NCBI RefSeq assembly: GCF_004194535.1
Contig: NZ_CP025781.1
Span: 3,472,001-3,536,000 of the forward strand
Reading direction: 5' to 3'
DNA: 64,000 nucleotides
Source: Iodobacter fluviatilis
GTDB taxonomy: Bacteria > Pseudomonadota > Gammaproteobacteria > Burkholderiales > Chitinibacteraceae
Below, piece after piece: positions 1 to 9,089 of this stretch. The notes under the pieces were generated by a model, which was given only the letters and a program-made list of their open reading frames with translations, had not been told where the DNA came from and did not search any database. The first letter of the stretch is position 1, and the number at the start of each line of letters is the position of its first letter. The position numbers and the translations under genes are program-made.

Positions 1-1162
1 GGTGGAGGTGAGCTTAGAAGGGAAAACTCAAGCTGTAGATACTGGGTTCTTGGTATTTAATCAAGCAACTTATCCCAATTTAATTGCACTATTTGCTGAG
101 CTAGATGTAGCAACTTATGCCACCGATATGTCCTTTGGTGTTTCGCTAGATGGCGGAAAGCTAGAGTGGGCGGGTACAAATCTGGATACAGTATTTGCGC
201 AGCGGCAGCGGATTCTATCTCCAAGGTTTATCAGCATGTTGCGTGATATTTTACGTTTTAACGCCGCAGCACAAAGCAACTTAAGCCAATCGCTTGCTAA
301 TGGCTCTACTTTAGGCCAACTGATTGAAGTAGGTGGCTATGGTGCGATGTTCCGTGATGCCTATTTACTGCCAATGGCTGCGGCGATTTGGTCTAGCTCT
401 CCCAATGATATTTTACAGTTTCCAGCGGCTACTTTTTTACGTTTTTGCCTAAATCACGCGCTATTACAAGTGAACGATCGCCCGCAGTGGCAAACGGTAG
501 AAGGAGGCGGGCGAGAGTATGTACGCAAAATTGCCGACACTTTGAATGCAAACAGCAGCGCTGAGATTAGGCTCAATTGCCCAGTTGCTAAAGTTGCACG
601 TCAGAGTGCTGGTGTAACGGTGCATAGCTATGTTGGTGAGGAATTATTTGATGCCGTGGTGTTTGCTACGCATGCGCCACAAACGCTTAGTATGTTGAGC
701 GATGCCAGCGAGGCAGAACAGCAAATTCTATCTGCCATACGTTATCAGGCCAATATTGCCGTGCTGCATACCGATCCATCCCAGTTACCACAACGGCGCA
801 AAGTTTGGTCGGCATGGAATTACCTTGGCGGTGCCAGTGTGGATGGGCAACGGCCAGTTTGCGTAAGCTATTTACTTAATCAACTACAAAATTTAGCGTT
901 TAAATCACCTGTGATTGTAACGCTTAATCCTTTCTCACCGCCCGCGTCAGATTTGGTGCTCGGGCAGTTTGAGTATGAGCATCCTGTATTTGATCATGGG
1001 GCCATCGCTGCTCAGCAGCGCTTACCCAGTATTCAAGGCGAAAATCGCACTTGGTATGCGGGCGCATGGACGGGATATGGCTTTCATGAGGATGGATTGA
1101 AATCTGCGCTAAGGGTGGCTCAGGACTTTGGCTTGGCCCCTGCGTGGACAACACTAGCATGA
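1..1162 (+). CDS. FAD-dependent amine-oxidase-like oxidoreductase (5' partial)
   Basis: The reading frame is open from the window edge, so the start and the N-terminal GxGxxG dinucleotide-binding motif lie outside. What remains begins at the conserved VDTGFLVFNQATYPNL segment that follows the FAD Rossmann fold in the short (about 420 aa) NAD(P)-binding/amine oxidase-like family. It ends with a typical second FAD-contact region (TWYAGAWTGYGFHEDGLKSA). Related flavoproteins sit beside DUF1365 and cyclopropane-fatty-acid-synthase-like genes and are thought to act on acyl chains of membrane lipids; some alphaproteobacterial relatives take part in furan fatty acid formation. It is the first visible gene of an eight-gene operon and overlaps the next start by four bases (ATGA). 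The substrate is inferred from context only. Confidence 0.85.
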   Translation, partial: VEVSLEGKTQAVDTGFLVFNQATYPNLIALFAELDVATYATDMSFGVSLDGGKLEWAGTNLDTVFAQRQRILSPRFISMLRDILRFNAAAQSNLSQSLANGSTLGQLIEVGGYGAMFRDAYLLPMAAAIWSSSPNDILQFPAATFLRFCLNHALLQVNDRPQWQTVEGGGREYVRKIADTLNANSSAEIRLNCPVAKVARQSAGVTVHSYVGEELFDAVVFATHAPQTLSMLSDASEAEQQILSAIRYQANIAVLHTDPSQLPQRRKVWSAWNYLGGASVDGQRPVCVSYLLNQLQNLAFKSPVIVTLNPFSPPASDLVLGQFEYEHPVFDHGAIAAQQRLPSIQGENRTWYAGAWTGYGFHEDGLKSALRVAQDFGLAPAWTTLA

Positions 1163-1938
1163 GAGCCCCCGCTCAAATTATTAGCGGGCAAGTGATGCAT
1201 CAGCGTGTTCGCCCTGCAAAGAATCGCTTTGTGTATCCGGTGTTTTGCTTGCGGATTAATTTAGCACGCCTAGATGAAATCAAGGCCCGCTGGTTTGGTA
1301 TTAACTGCTGGCGAGCTGTTTCGGTTTATACCGCTGATTATGGCCCTAAAGATGGAAGTAATCTTGAGCATTGGGCACGTAATCTGCTCGAAAAGCATCA
1401 GATTAGCGCCGATGGTGAAATCTGGTTACATACTTTTCCGCGCGTATTGGGCTGGGTATTTAATCCGGTGAGCTTTTGGTATTGCTATGCCCAAAGCGGT
1501 GAATTACGAGCTGTGTTGGCTGAAGTGAATAACACTTTTGGCGAAACGCATCTCTATCTGCTTGTAGGCTTTGAAGAAAACGGTATCCAGAGCCATACCC
1601 GTATTGAAAGCAAAAAAATGCTGCATGTTTCGCCGTTTTGCGAAGTACATGGGCATTATCAATTTCGGTTTAAGGATACCGCCAGCACGGCGTGGGTAGG
1701 GATCGATTATTTTGATCAAAATGGCCTGTTGCTCAAGACCTCTGTAGGGGGCCATATCCAAGATTTAAACAGCGCCACGCTGCGCCGCGCGCTATTTGCC
1801 CAGCCTTTATTGACGCTCGGTGTGTTTGCACGCATTCATTGGCAAGCCTTCAAGCTTTGGCGAAAACGTGTGCCATTTTTTAGTCAACCCGCCTCGCCCA
1901 CCACTTCTTTGACCGTGTCAGAGGATAAACCATTATGA
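1159..1938 (+). CDS. DUF1365 family protein
   Basis: A protein of about 259 aa of the DUF1365 family, whose biochemical function is unknown. Typical features are the N-terminal GQVMHQRVRPAKNRFVYPVF segment and the central RVLGWVFNPVSFWYCY motif. I chose the ATG at 1159 because it overlaps the upstream stop as ATGA. A GTG five codons earlier is possible but would extend the overlap. DUF1365 proteins nearly always sit between an FAD oxidoreductase and a cyclopropane-fatty-acyl-synthase-like methyltransferase, as here, which points to a shared step in modifying membrane acyl chains under stress. No signal peptide is visible. Confidence 0.88.
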   Translation: MRAPAQIISGQVMHQRVRPAKNRFVYPVFCLRINLARLDEIKARWFGINCWRAVSVYTADYGPKDGSNLEHWARNLLEKHQISADGEIWLHTFPRVLGWVFNPVSFWYCYAQSGELRAVLAEVNNTFGETHLYLLVGFEENGIQSHTRIESKKMLHVSPFCEVHGHYQFRFKDTASTAWVGIDYFDQNGLLLKTSVGGHIQDLNSATLRRALFAQPLLTLGVFARIHWQAFKLWRKRVPFFSQPASPTTSLTVSEDKPL

Positions 1939-3149
1939 GTCAATCACAAGTTCTGCAAACGATAAGCCGAAGTGCGCCCACGGCGGCTAAATTGTTTCTA
2001 AATCTATTAGCCCGACTGCAGCATGGTCATTTGCAACTGATCACGCCCGAAGGTACGCATCTGATGTTTGGCGATTTGCATCAGCCACCAAACGCCTCTT
2101 TGCAGATTCACGATTGGCGGGCCTGCCAGAGGATTTTACGTGCGGGTGATATTGGTTTTGCCGAAAGCTATGAGGCGGGCTGGATTGATTCGGTAGATTT
2201 AACGGCCTTACTGCGGCTGGCGATTCGTAATCAAAACGTGCTGGATAAAATGGTGTTTGGCGGTAAATTGGCAACCCTATGGTATCGGCTTAAGCACTTA
2301 TTTAGACGCAATTCCCGTGAGGGTAGCCGTAAAAATATTCATGCCCATTACGATATTGGTAATGCGTTTTATCAGCTTTGGCTTGATCCAACTTGGACCT
2401 ATTCTAGTGCGGTGTTTAATGGCGATTATGCGCAAAGTTTGCAGCAGGCTCAGCTCAATAAATATCAGCGCATTATTGATACTCTTGAGTTACGCGCGGG
2501 TAGCCGTGTGCTTGAAATTGGCTGCGGCTGGGGCGGTTTTGCCGAGTACGCTGCGCGGCAAGGCATTTATGTGCATGGTGTAACGATCTCTGCGGCGCAA
2601 CTCGCCATTGCCCAGGAGCGGATTGCACTGCAGCGTTTGAGCTCACTAGTGCAGCTGGAGTTATGCGATTACCGCGATCTGACTGGCCAATATGATGCGA
2701 TAGTGTCGATTGAGATGTTTGAAGCTGTAGGTGAAGCCTTCTGGCCTGAATACTTTAAAATTGTGGCTTCCCGCTTAAAAGCAGGTGGCAAAGCATTGGT
2801 GCAAAGTATCACCATTAATGAAAATGCCTTTGAGCGCTATCGCAGCGGCACAGACTTTATCCAGCAGTATATTTTCCCTGGGGGTATGTTGCCCAGTCCA
2901 GAGCGCTTTGCCTTAAATGCGCAAGCGGCAGGGCTTAAAACCACCGATCAGTATCATTTTGGCGGCGATTACGCCGAAACACTGCGCCGCTGGGAGGCCG
3001 CTTGCCGCAATGAAGCGGCAGCGATTGCAGTACAGGGCTTTGATGAGCGTTTTATGCGAATCTGGATGCTGTATTTTGCCTATTGTGAAGCGGGCTTTGA
3101 TGAAGGTAAGACCGATGTAGTGCAGTTTCTTTTGCATAAGGATAACTAA
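1935..3149 (+). CDS. cyclopropane-fatty-acyl-phospholipid synthase family methyltransferase
   Basis: An S-adenosylmethionine-dependent methyltransferase of 404 aa in the CFA synthase family, acting on unsaturated acyl chains of phospholipids. The entry motif is HYDIGNAFYQLWLD near residue 135. The SAM-binding glycine loop is VLEIGCGWGGFAEYA near residue 192, followed by the DAIVSIEMFEAVGE segment. The length fits the family. It overlaps the upstream gene by ATGA. Position beside the FAD oxidoreductase and DUF1365 suggests the methylated or cyclopropanated chain is processed further, but whether the product is a cyclopropane, a branched or a furan acyl chain cannot be read from sequence. This may not be the organism's main cfa gene. 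Confidence 0.9.
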   Translation: MSQSQVLQTISRSAPTAAKLFLNLLARLQHGHLQLITPEGTHLMFGDLHQPPNASLQIHDWRACQRILRAGDIGFAESYEAGWIDSVDLTALLRLAIRNQNVLDKMVFGGKLATLWYRLKHLFRRNSREGSRKNIHAHYDIGNAFYQLWLDPTWTYSSAVFNGDYAQSLQQAQLNKYQRIIDTLELRAGSRVLEIGCGWGGFAEYAARQGIYVHGVTISAAQLAIAQERIALQRLSSLVQLELCDYRDLTGQYDAIVSIEMFEAVGEAFWPEYFKIVASRLKAGGKALVQSITINENAFERYRSGTDFIQQYIFPGGMLPSPERFALNAQAAGLKTTDQYHFGGDYAETLRRWEAACRNEAAAIAVQGFDERFMRIWMLYFAYCEAGFDEGKTDVVQFLLHKDN

Positions 3150-3150
3150 A

Positions 3151-3669
3151 ATGCTTAAGGGAATTGCGCTTAGCGTCTTTATCGCTCTGGCTATACCTGC
3201 AAGTGCTGCCACTTGGCGCGATGAGCTGCCACAAGCTAAGGCCTTGGGGAGCGGCGATTTGACTTGGTTTAGGCTGCGGATTTATACCGCTAAATTATGG
3301 AGTGAAAACCCGCAATTTAGTCTTAACTCCCCATTTGCGCTTGAGCTGACTTATCACCGCAGTATTAGCCGTACTCAGTTTGTTGAAACCAGCATCGATG
3401 AAATCAAGCGCATATTTGGCCAGCAATATAGTGCAGAACAGCTTAAACGTTGGGAGGGTGAAATGTATCGTGCCTTTACCAATGTCAATGAAGGGGATCA
3501 GCTGGTTGGGGTATTTTTGCCGAATCAAGGCTGCCGTTTTTATAATCGCAACCAGTTGCTTGCTGATATTCGCGATCCAGAATTTGCTAAAGCCTTTTTT
3601 GCTATCTGGTTTGATGAGCGTACCAAGGATAGCGGCTTGCGTGATCAATTATTGGGCCGTGCAAAATGA
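3151..3669 (+). CDS. chalcone isomerase-like exported protein
   Basis: A 172 aa protein with a clear N-terminal signal peptide (LKGIALSVFIALAIPASAAT, cleavage likely after ASA). The mature part matches the bacterial chalcone-isomerase-like fold: TWFRLRIYTAKLWSE, then LELTYHRSISRTQFVETSIDEI. Bacterial members are not flavonoid enzymes; a lipid-binding or fatty-acid-related periplasmic role is usually assumed. It starts two bases after the methyltransferase stop and overlaps the next gene by ATGA, so translation is probably coupled. Confidence 0.82.
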   Translation: MLKGIALSVFIALAIPASAATWRDELPQAKALGSGDLTWFRLRIYTAKLWSENPQFSLNSPFALELTYHRSISRTQFVETSIDEIKRIFGQQYSAEQLKRWEGEMYRAFTNVNEGDQLVGVFLPNQGCRFYNRNQLLADIRDPEFAKAFFAIWFDERTKDSGLRDQLLGRAK

Positions 3670-4937
3670 GTCGCGCACAGCACTCGCGCTGGCGCTTTAT
3701 GGCCTATGGCTTGCTTGGCCTGCCGCTAGCGATGGCGGCATTGCCAGTGTATGTGCAAATCCCTGCGTATTACAGCAGCAATTTGGGCTTGGCTTTGGCT
3801 AGCACGGGCTGGGTGTTATTTTTGGCACGGCTAGTAGATACCGTGCAAGACCCATGGCTAGGGCGCTATATTGACCGCCTGCATGGCGGGCTCAATCCTT
3901 GGCTCATTGCAGGCGCTGTTCTGTTGGGTTTGGCTTTTTTAGGACTTTGGTTGCCCCCCGTATCATCCGCGTATCTTGGGGCTTGGCTGGCAATTATGCT
4001 GGTGATAGCCTACACCGCCCACAGCATGCTGAGTATTGCGTATTTATCATGGGGCGCTCGGCTTTCGGTAGATGAATTTAACCCAAATACGGCGCTACTT
4101 GGCGCGGCAGCATGGCGCGAGGGCGCTGGATTATTTGGGGTGATTTTAGCTAGTGTGATCCCAAGCTGGATTTTAACTCAGCCCGCAGCCACCATTCCTA
4201 GTCATTTTGGTCGTTACGGCTTGGGTTTTGCTGCTATCTTGGCACTAGCCCTGTTTGCTCTGATGCACTATGCACCAAGCTGGCAGCGCAAAGAGTGTCC
4301 ACAGTCTAGTTGGCGGCAGCTATGGCAAACTATGCAGGCCAATCAGGGTTTTAAATCTTTACTTCTCCCTTATTTTATCAATGCCATATCAGTGGCTATT
4401 CCATCCACGTTGGCGCTGTTTTTTATTAATGATCGTCTTCAAGCTGCCAGTTTCGCAGGTGCCTTTTTAGCCACTTATTTTGTGGCCGCTGCGATCGGGC
4501 TACCGCTGTGGGTGATGCTGGCTAAAAAAGTAGGTGCTTTGTGCGCGTGGCGCTGTGGCATGTTGCTGGCGATTCTGGCTTTTTGTGGCGCAGCGTTACT
4601 CGGTGTTGGTGATTATTCTGCTTATTTAGTGGTTTGCATTGCGGCGGGCTTAGCGCTGGGCGCGGATCTTGCGCTGCCCCCAGTGCTCTTGGCGCAGATA
4701 ATTCAGCATGAGGATTCGCCTTCTGCCTATTTTGGAGTTTGGACGTTACTCGGCAAATTGGCCTTAGCGTTATCGGGCTTAGCCTTGCCGCTATTGGCGC
4801 TACTTGATTATCAACCCGGACAAGTTGCTGGCCCTGCGTTGGCTTGGATATACGCTGGCTTGCCTTGTGGATTTAAATTGTTGGCATTGTATTTGCTAAA
4901 TCGAATTCGTCCACACACTGCCGGAGTAAACGCATGA
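3666..4937 (+). CDS. MFS transporter, GPH-like (MFS_2 type)
   Basis: A 423 aa integral membrane protein with about twelve hydrophobic segments. The cytoplasmic loop 2-3 motif RLVDTVQDPWLGRYIDR resembles the sodium/sugar (GPH) symporter branch of the major facilitator superfamily. Substrate unknown. Given the operon, it may move a lipid precursor or product across the inner membrane; that is inference. Its start overlaps the chalcone-isomerase-like gene, and its stop overlaps the DUF3833 start, both as ATGA. Confidence 0.85.
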   Translation: MSRAQHSRWRFMAYGLLGLPLAMAALPVYVQIPAYYSSNLGLALASTGWVLFLARLVDTVQDPWLGRYIDRLHGGLNPWLIAGAVLLGLAFLGLWLPPVSSAYLGAWLAIMLVIAYTAHSMLSIAYLSWGARLSVDEFNPNTALLGAAAWREGAGLFGVILASVIPSWILTQPAATIPSHFGRYGLGFAAILALALFALMHYAPSWQRKECPQSSWRQLWQTMQANQGFKSLLLPYFINAISVAIPSTLALFFINDRLQAASFAGAFLATYFVAAAIGLPLWVMLAKKVGALCAWRCGMLLAILAFCGAALLGVGDYSAYLVVCIAAGLALGADLALPPVLLAQIIQHEDSPSAYFGVWTLLGKLALALSGLALPLLALLDYQPGQVAGPALAWIYAGLPCGFKLLALYLLNRIRPHTAGVNA

Positions 4938-5458
4938 AAAAATCTCTACTAGCAGCACTTTGCGGCATGCTCACCGCTTGTGCATCACCTGATGTGCAGC
5001 AATATCAAAAATCTGAACCCAAGCTGGATTTGGCTCAGTACTTTGTCGGCAGAACGGATGCATGGGGCATGTTTCAAAAGCGCAGCGGCGAAGTGGTGAA
5101 GCGTTTTTATGTCGAAATGATTGGCACGCAAAATCAAGGCAAGTTAGTGCTGGATGAACGCTTTAAATATGATGATGGCACAACGCAGCAACGCATCTGG
5201 ACCTTAGTTCAGCAAGCAGATGGTAACTGGCGGGGAACGGCTGACGACGTTAAAGGCGAAGCAATCGGCAAAATATCTGGCAATGCGCTTAACTGGCAAT
5301 ACACGATGTTTTTACCGGTAGATGGTAAAACCTATGAGGTGCAATTTGATGATTGGATGTTTCTGATTGACAGCAAATCAATGATGAATCGCGCCAGCAT
5401 GCAAAAATTTGGTTTTGAGCTTGGCCAAGTGACGCTGTTTTTTAAGAAAAGAGACTAA
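4934..5458 (+). CDS. DUF3833 lipoprotein
   Basis: A 174 aa protein with a lipoprotein signal sequence: KK at the N-terminus, a hydrophobic stretch, then the lipobox LTAC (Cys16). The body (FVGRTDAWGMFQKRSGEVVKRF, later YTMFLPVDGKTYEVQFDDWM) is typical of DUF3833, a lipocalin-like family of unknown function. It is probably anchored to the outer or inner membrane on the periplasmic side. It overlaps the MFS gene by ATGA and lies two bases from the SDR gene. DUF3833 is a regular member of this stress-lipid cassette. Confidence 0.87.
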   Translation: MKKSLLAALCGMLTACASPDVQQYQKSEPKLDLAQYFVGRTDAWGMFQKRSGEVVKRFYVEMIGTQNQGKLVLDERFKYDDGTTQQRIWTLVQQADGNWRGTADDVKGEAIGKISGNALNWQYTMFLPVDGKTYEVQFDDWMFLIDSKSMMNRASMQKFGFELGQVTLFFKKRD

Positions 5459-5460
5459 TC

Positions 5461-6243
5461 ATGTGGACGCCGATGAATCCCGTGATTCCAAGCTGGCTCA
5501 ATCAGCGTATTTGGCTCATTGGTGCATCTAGCGGAATCGGTGCGGAGTTGGCTAAACAGGCGCTTGGTGCCGGTGCCCACGTTGCTTTGTCGGCAAGACG
5601 GCTGCCGCAGTTAGAAAAAATTGCCCAAAGCCAGTCCAAGGCGCATGTTCTTGCTTTTGATGCGAGCGAGCAAACGGCTTGGCCCGCAGCATATGCCGCC
5701 GCTTGCGCTGCAATGGGGGGGGTAGATTTAGTTGTTTTTTGTGCCGCCGATTATCGCCCCGAGCGAAGTTGGGAAGTCACTCCTGCCGGTGCTGCACAGA
5801 CTTTAGCCATTAATCTAGGCGCGGTGTATTCGGGCCTTGCAAGCATCTTGCCAAACATGCTGGCACAAGGCAGCGGCGGGATTGCATTAGTTGCCAGTGT
5901 GGCTGGCTATATGGGATTACCCAACGCTACGGTATATGGCCCAAGCAAAGCTGCACTGATCAATTTGGCTGAAATTTTATATAGCGATTTACACCCAAAA
6001 GGCTTAAGCGTTTACCTGATTAACCCAGGATTTGTAAAAACCGAGCTGACAGCAAAAAATGCCTTTACGATGCCTGCATTGCAAACCTCGGAGCAAGCCG
6101 CTACGGCCATTTGGGGAGGCATCAGCGCTGGGCAATTTGAAATTCATTTCCCACGCCGCTTTACACAAGTTCTTAAGCTACTGCAATTGCTACCCTATCG
6201 CTTGCGCTTTGCACTTTTTCACCGTTTTTTGAAACTATCATGA
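5461..6243 (+). CDS. short-chain dehydrogenase/reductase
   Basis: A classical SDR of 260 aa. The cofactor loop is IGASSGIGAELAKQA near residue 20. The catalytic triad is visible as Ser in VASVAGYMG and YxxxK in YGPSKAAL. The C-terminus is hydrophobic and basic, as in membrane-associated SDRs. It probably oxidises or reduces a lipid-derived carbonyl; the substrate is not known. A second ATG four codons in (5473) could also be the start. It overlaps the following NTF2-like gene by ATGA. Confidence 0.88.
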   Translation: MWTPMNPVIPSWLNQRIWLIGASSGIGAELAKQALGAGAHVALSARRLPQLEKIAQSQSKAHVLAFDASEQTAWPAAYAAACAAMGGVDLVVFCAADYRPERSWEVTPAGAAQTLAINLGAVYSGLASILPNMLAQGSGGIALVASVAGYMGLPNATVYGPSKAALINLAEILYSDLHPKGLSVYLINPGFVKTELTAKNAFTMPALQTSEQAATAIWGGISAGQFEIHFPRRFTQVLKLLQLLPYRLRFALFHRFLKLS

Positions 6244-6680
6244 CTAAATTGACCGCATTACTAGACTGGTATAGCCAAATTAGCCCACAAACATTGCCGC
6301 AATTAGGGCAGTTTTATGCGCTTGATGCTCGTTTTAAAGATCCATTTAACGATGTGCAAGGTGTGGCGGCTATAGAGGCTATTTTTAGCCATATGTTTGC
6401 TACCACGGACAACCCGCACTTTATTATTGCGGAGCGGATTGAACAAGGGCAGCAAGCATTTATCACTTGGGTATTTGAATTTAATCTGCAAGGCAAGCCT
6501 TACCATGTCAGCGGTGGCTCACATTTGGTTTTTAATATGGATGGTGATGTCACGCTTCACCGCGATTATTGGGATGCCGCGGAAGAGTTACTGCAAAAAT
6601 TGCCGATTGTCGGTGTACCCATTCGTTGGCTACGCCGTCAGTTTAAATGCCAACAGTCTGAACTGTTTGCTGACAAGTAA
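6240..6680 (+). CDS. nuclear transport factor 2-like (SnoaL-fold) protein
   Basis: A 146 aa cytoplasmic protein with the NTF2/SnoaL cone fold signature: LDWYSQISPQTLPQLGQFYA, then DARFKDPFNDVQG, and GGSHLVFNMDGDVTLHRDYWD. It is the last gene of the operon and overlaps the SDR stop. Family members are often small ligand-binding proteins or isomerases. In this cassette its role is unknown. No terminator is obvious directly behind it; a decayed gene on the other strand follows. Confidence 0.82.
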   Translation: MTKLTALLDWYSQISPQTLPQLGQFYALDARFKDPFNDVQGVAAIEAIFSHMFATTDNPHFIIAERIEQGQQAFITWVFEFNLQGKPYHVSGGSHLVFNMDGDVTLHRDYWDAAEELLQKLPIVGVPIRWLRRQFKCQQSELFADK

Positions 6681-6699
6681 ACTTTATGCTACTCCACTT

Positions 6700-7121
6700 A
6701 TTTGTTGGCGAATATTGCGCAAATACTTTTGCTTCGCTTAAAGGATGCGTAGCATTACAAATGCATAAAAATCTGGTTTTTTATCAATAAATATTTGGTG
6801 ATAAAAAATTAGATCGTTTCGCTCTGTAAATCAGCCATCTGGAATAATAAACGACTGGTTTTCTATTAAACGGTAAAATAAATGGTTGTCACATTGCTTG
6901 CAAAAACCACGCTCGGTCCCTTTGGAAGAAACAAGTGGCTGATATTTTTTTCGCCAGTAAAAGTAACATCGCTGCCGCAATCTACTGCGAGTAGTGGTCC
7001 ACATCCCTATTTTCTGCACAATGCTACAGAGGCAGGATGCAACATAATTGCTACATGGCTGTAGCGCTTAGTGTGACTGTGCTGCGCCGCATAGACAGGG
7101 CCTTTGATGTTCTGTCGACAT
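6700..7121 (-). pseudogene. decayed GFA (CENP-V/formaldehyde-activating-enzyme-like) gene
   Basis: Reading the minus strand from an ATG at 7121 gives pieces of a zinc-binding GFA-family protein spread over several frames. These are PCLCGAAQSH then an in-frame TAA, then YVASCLCSI, CGPLLAVDCGSDVTFTGEKN, GTERGFCKQCDNHLFYRLIE, IFIDKKPDFYAF and NATHPLSEAKVFAQY. Order and spacing follow the family from the first CxCG zinc motif to the C-terminus, so the whole gene of about 135 codons is recognisable. It carries at least one stop and several frame changes, so it is not functional. GFA proteins bind zinc and small thiol adducts. It fills most of the gap between the lipid operon and the EamA gene. Confidence 0.75.
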
Positions 7122-7269
7122 ATCATTATTCCGAGGTTGGAGAAGCAATTATTTTATTCAAGAGTGCATTGCAATTGCATGAATACTTGCTTGATGCCAC
7201 CGTATTTCCTGATAGCCAACACACTTGATGCTTGTTAAGCTTTGATCTCTAAAATAGGGGTGATAGGCT

Positions 7270-8154
7270 TTGACTCAACAGCAAACAGCATCCATCTTTG
7301 GCCTGCTTGCCGTACTGGCATGGTCTACCGTGGCAACAGCATTTAAGATTAGCCTAGCTTATTTAAGCCCTGCACAATTAGTTCTCTACGCCAGTAGTGC
7401 ATCACTTATCTCACTACTATCTATTTTAATGGTGCAAAGCCGATTAAAAGAGCTTTGGCCTGCCTTGCAAAAAAATTGGCGTATTTCACTTTTGTTTGGG
7501 GCTATTAATCCTTTTGCCTATTATTTGATTTTATTTAAGGCTTATTCGCTCTTACCTGCTCAGGAAGCACAGGCCATTAATTATACTTGGGCGTTAACTA
7601 TGGCATTGTTAGCTGTGCCATTTTTAAAGCAGGCTTTAAAAAGAAGCGACATCTTTGCTGCCGTATTTTGTTATTTTGGCGTGCTGATTATTGGTACGCG
7701 CGGTGATGTTTTACAGTTGAGCTTTTCTAATGTAGGCGGGGTGGTGCTGGCTTTAATTTCTACCCTATTGTGGGCTATCTATTGGATTTTTAATACTAAA
7801 GATCAACGCGAGCCTGTATTGGGTTTAACGCTTAATTTTGCAATATCTTTGCCGCTATCATTATCATGGTGCGCATTAACGGGTGAGCTAGGTGCTATTG
7901 CATGGCAGGGATTAGCTGGGGCGGCTTATATAGGTGCATTTGAGATGGGCTTTACTTTTGTGCTGTGGTTAATGGCAATGAAGCTCACGAACAGTACTGC
8001 AAAAATAGCTAATCTTATTTTCTTAGCACCATTTGTTTCTCTTTTCTTAATTTGGTCGATCTTGGGCGAAGCCATTTTTCCTTCTACGGTGTTAGGCTTA
8101 CTGTTGATTTTGCTGGGTTTATTGATTCAGAAGTTACCGGTTCGAATGAAATAA
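7270..8154 (+). CDS. EamA/DMT-family transporter
   Basis: A 294 aa inner-membrane protein with ten predicted hydrophobic helices in two EamA repeats (first repeat about residues 8-135, second about 150-288). It belongs to the drug/metabolite transporter superfamily, typically exporters of amino acids or metabolites; the substrate cannot be told. The start codon is TTG, preceded by a purine-rich AGGGG about ten bases upstream. It stands alone, with a decayed gene before it and a long AT-rich gap after it. Confidence 0.85.
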   Translation: MTQQQTASIFGLLAVLAWSTVATAFKISLAYLSPAQLVLYASSASLISLLSILMVQSRLKELWPALQKNWRISLLFGAINPFAYYLILFKAYSLLPAQEAQAINYTWALTMALLAVPFLKQALKRSDIFAAVFCYFGVLIIGTRGDVLQLSFSNVGGVVLALISTLLWAIYWIFNTKDQREPVLGLTLNFAISLPLSLSWCALTGELGAIAWQGLAGAAYIGAFEMGFTFVLWLMAMKLTNSTAKIANLIFLAPFVSLFLIWSILGEAIFPSTVLGLLLILLGLLIQKLPVRMK

Positions 8155-9089
8155 TCAATGTAAGTCATTACTCTTTTTTATTTACTCAGGGTAATAAGGA
8201 AAAGATAAGTAATCTCCGTATGATTTGAGTATGTAATGTGAGCTAAGTTATTTTTAATAATCAGTCTATAAACCGAACTGCACCCCAAATTTGGACTACT
8301 GTCCTCATGGGGTGTTTTCATATCTACGCTTAGTTAGTAATTAGCGCTTATTCTGGCTATCTTCATCTGACTATATCACAGGCCAAATACGGGCTTAGTC
8401 ACTGTGATGTTGAGTAGTTTATTCTTTATCAGCTTCTGGCGTAGCAAGCAAGTCTTGGACGAAATGAGGTGTATTAAAGGGCTTTTTACTTTTGCCGCAG
8501 ATTAGTAAATGGTTTTTGCATCGCAAAAAACCAAGGGCAATAGCTTGTGCTCTCATAGCAGAGTAGTTTTTTTTGTTGAACTAGATCACACCCTGAGTCT
8601 TTTTTATAAGGTTTTTTTCATTCATTTATGCGGATCAGTTGCACTGATCCGCTTTTTGTATACCTTTTTTATGATTTGGATATTTTTGTAAGTGGTATTA
8701 GAGATTATTTTGGATTCATGGTTTTTGCTGTATTTGCAGAGCTTGCTAAGTGTATTAATCATGAATATCTGGAGTGGTAGTGTCATTTGGGCTGGTTTTT
8801 TTCATGTAGCTTTGTCTTGGCTTTCATTTTATTTAATTAAATGTTTTTTTATTTTTTTTAAAATAAAAAATGGTATTGATGATAAATTGGTACTGGTTTT
8901 TTGTTTTAATTAAGTCTTTGTTTTGAATGGTTTTTATTTTTTAATATAGGTTAAATTACTTAGCTCGGTGTGAGTATTTTCATGTGTATATTTGCCGAAT
9001 AATTTTACTGCACCGCAATTTTTACTGCGTTGTAGTAGAAAAAATTCAATAGCAGATATTGCATGGTTTTCATAATGGAGCTTAGTTAA
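8155..9089. other. AT-rich intergenic region before the exopolysaccharide operon
   Basis: About 935 bases with no gene I trust. The only open frame of note (8692-8913) has strongly skewed AT-rich hydrophobic content, no ribosome binding site and no family features. The segment contains an isolated intrinsic terminator at 8630-8657 that is 475 bases from the preceding gene. It probably also holds the promoter of the polysaccharide genes. I saw no ops/JUMPstart-type element (GGCGGTAG). Confidence 0.5.
8630..8657 (+). terminator. strong rho-independent terminator without an adjacent gene
   Basis: A perfect 10-bp inverted repeat GCGGATCAGT / ACTGATCCGC with a three-base loop (TGC), followed directly by five T residues. 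It points in the + direction, far downstream of the EamA gene, so it may end a small untranslated RNA from about 8400-8630 or a long 3' UTR. Confidence 0.75.

Noticed and set aside
5714-5721. Run of eight G in the SDR gene as a phase-variation tract
   Set aside because: The frame is intact through the run, and nothing else suggests switching of this gene.
8692-8913. Open frame of 73 codons, hydrophobic
   Set aside because: Extreme AT bias with long T runs explains the hydrophobic residues; no ribosome binding site and no family pattern.
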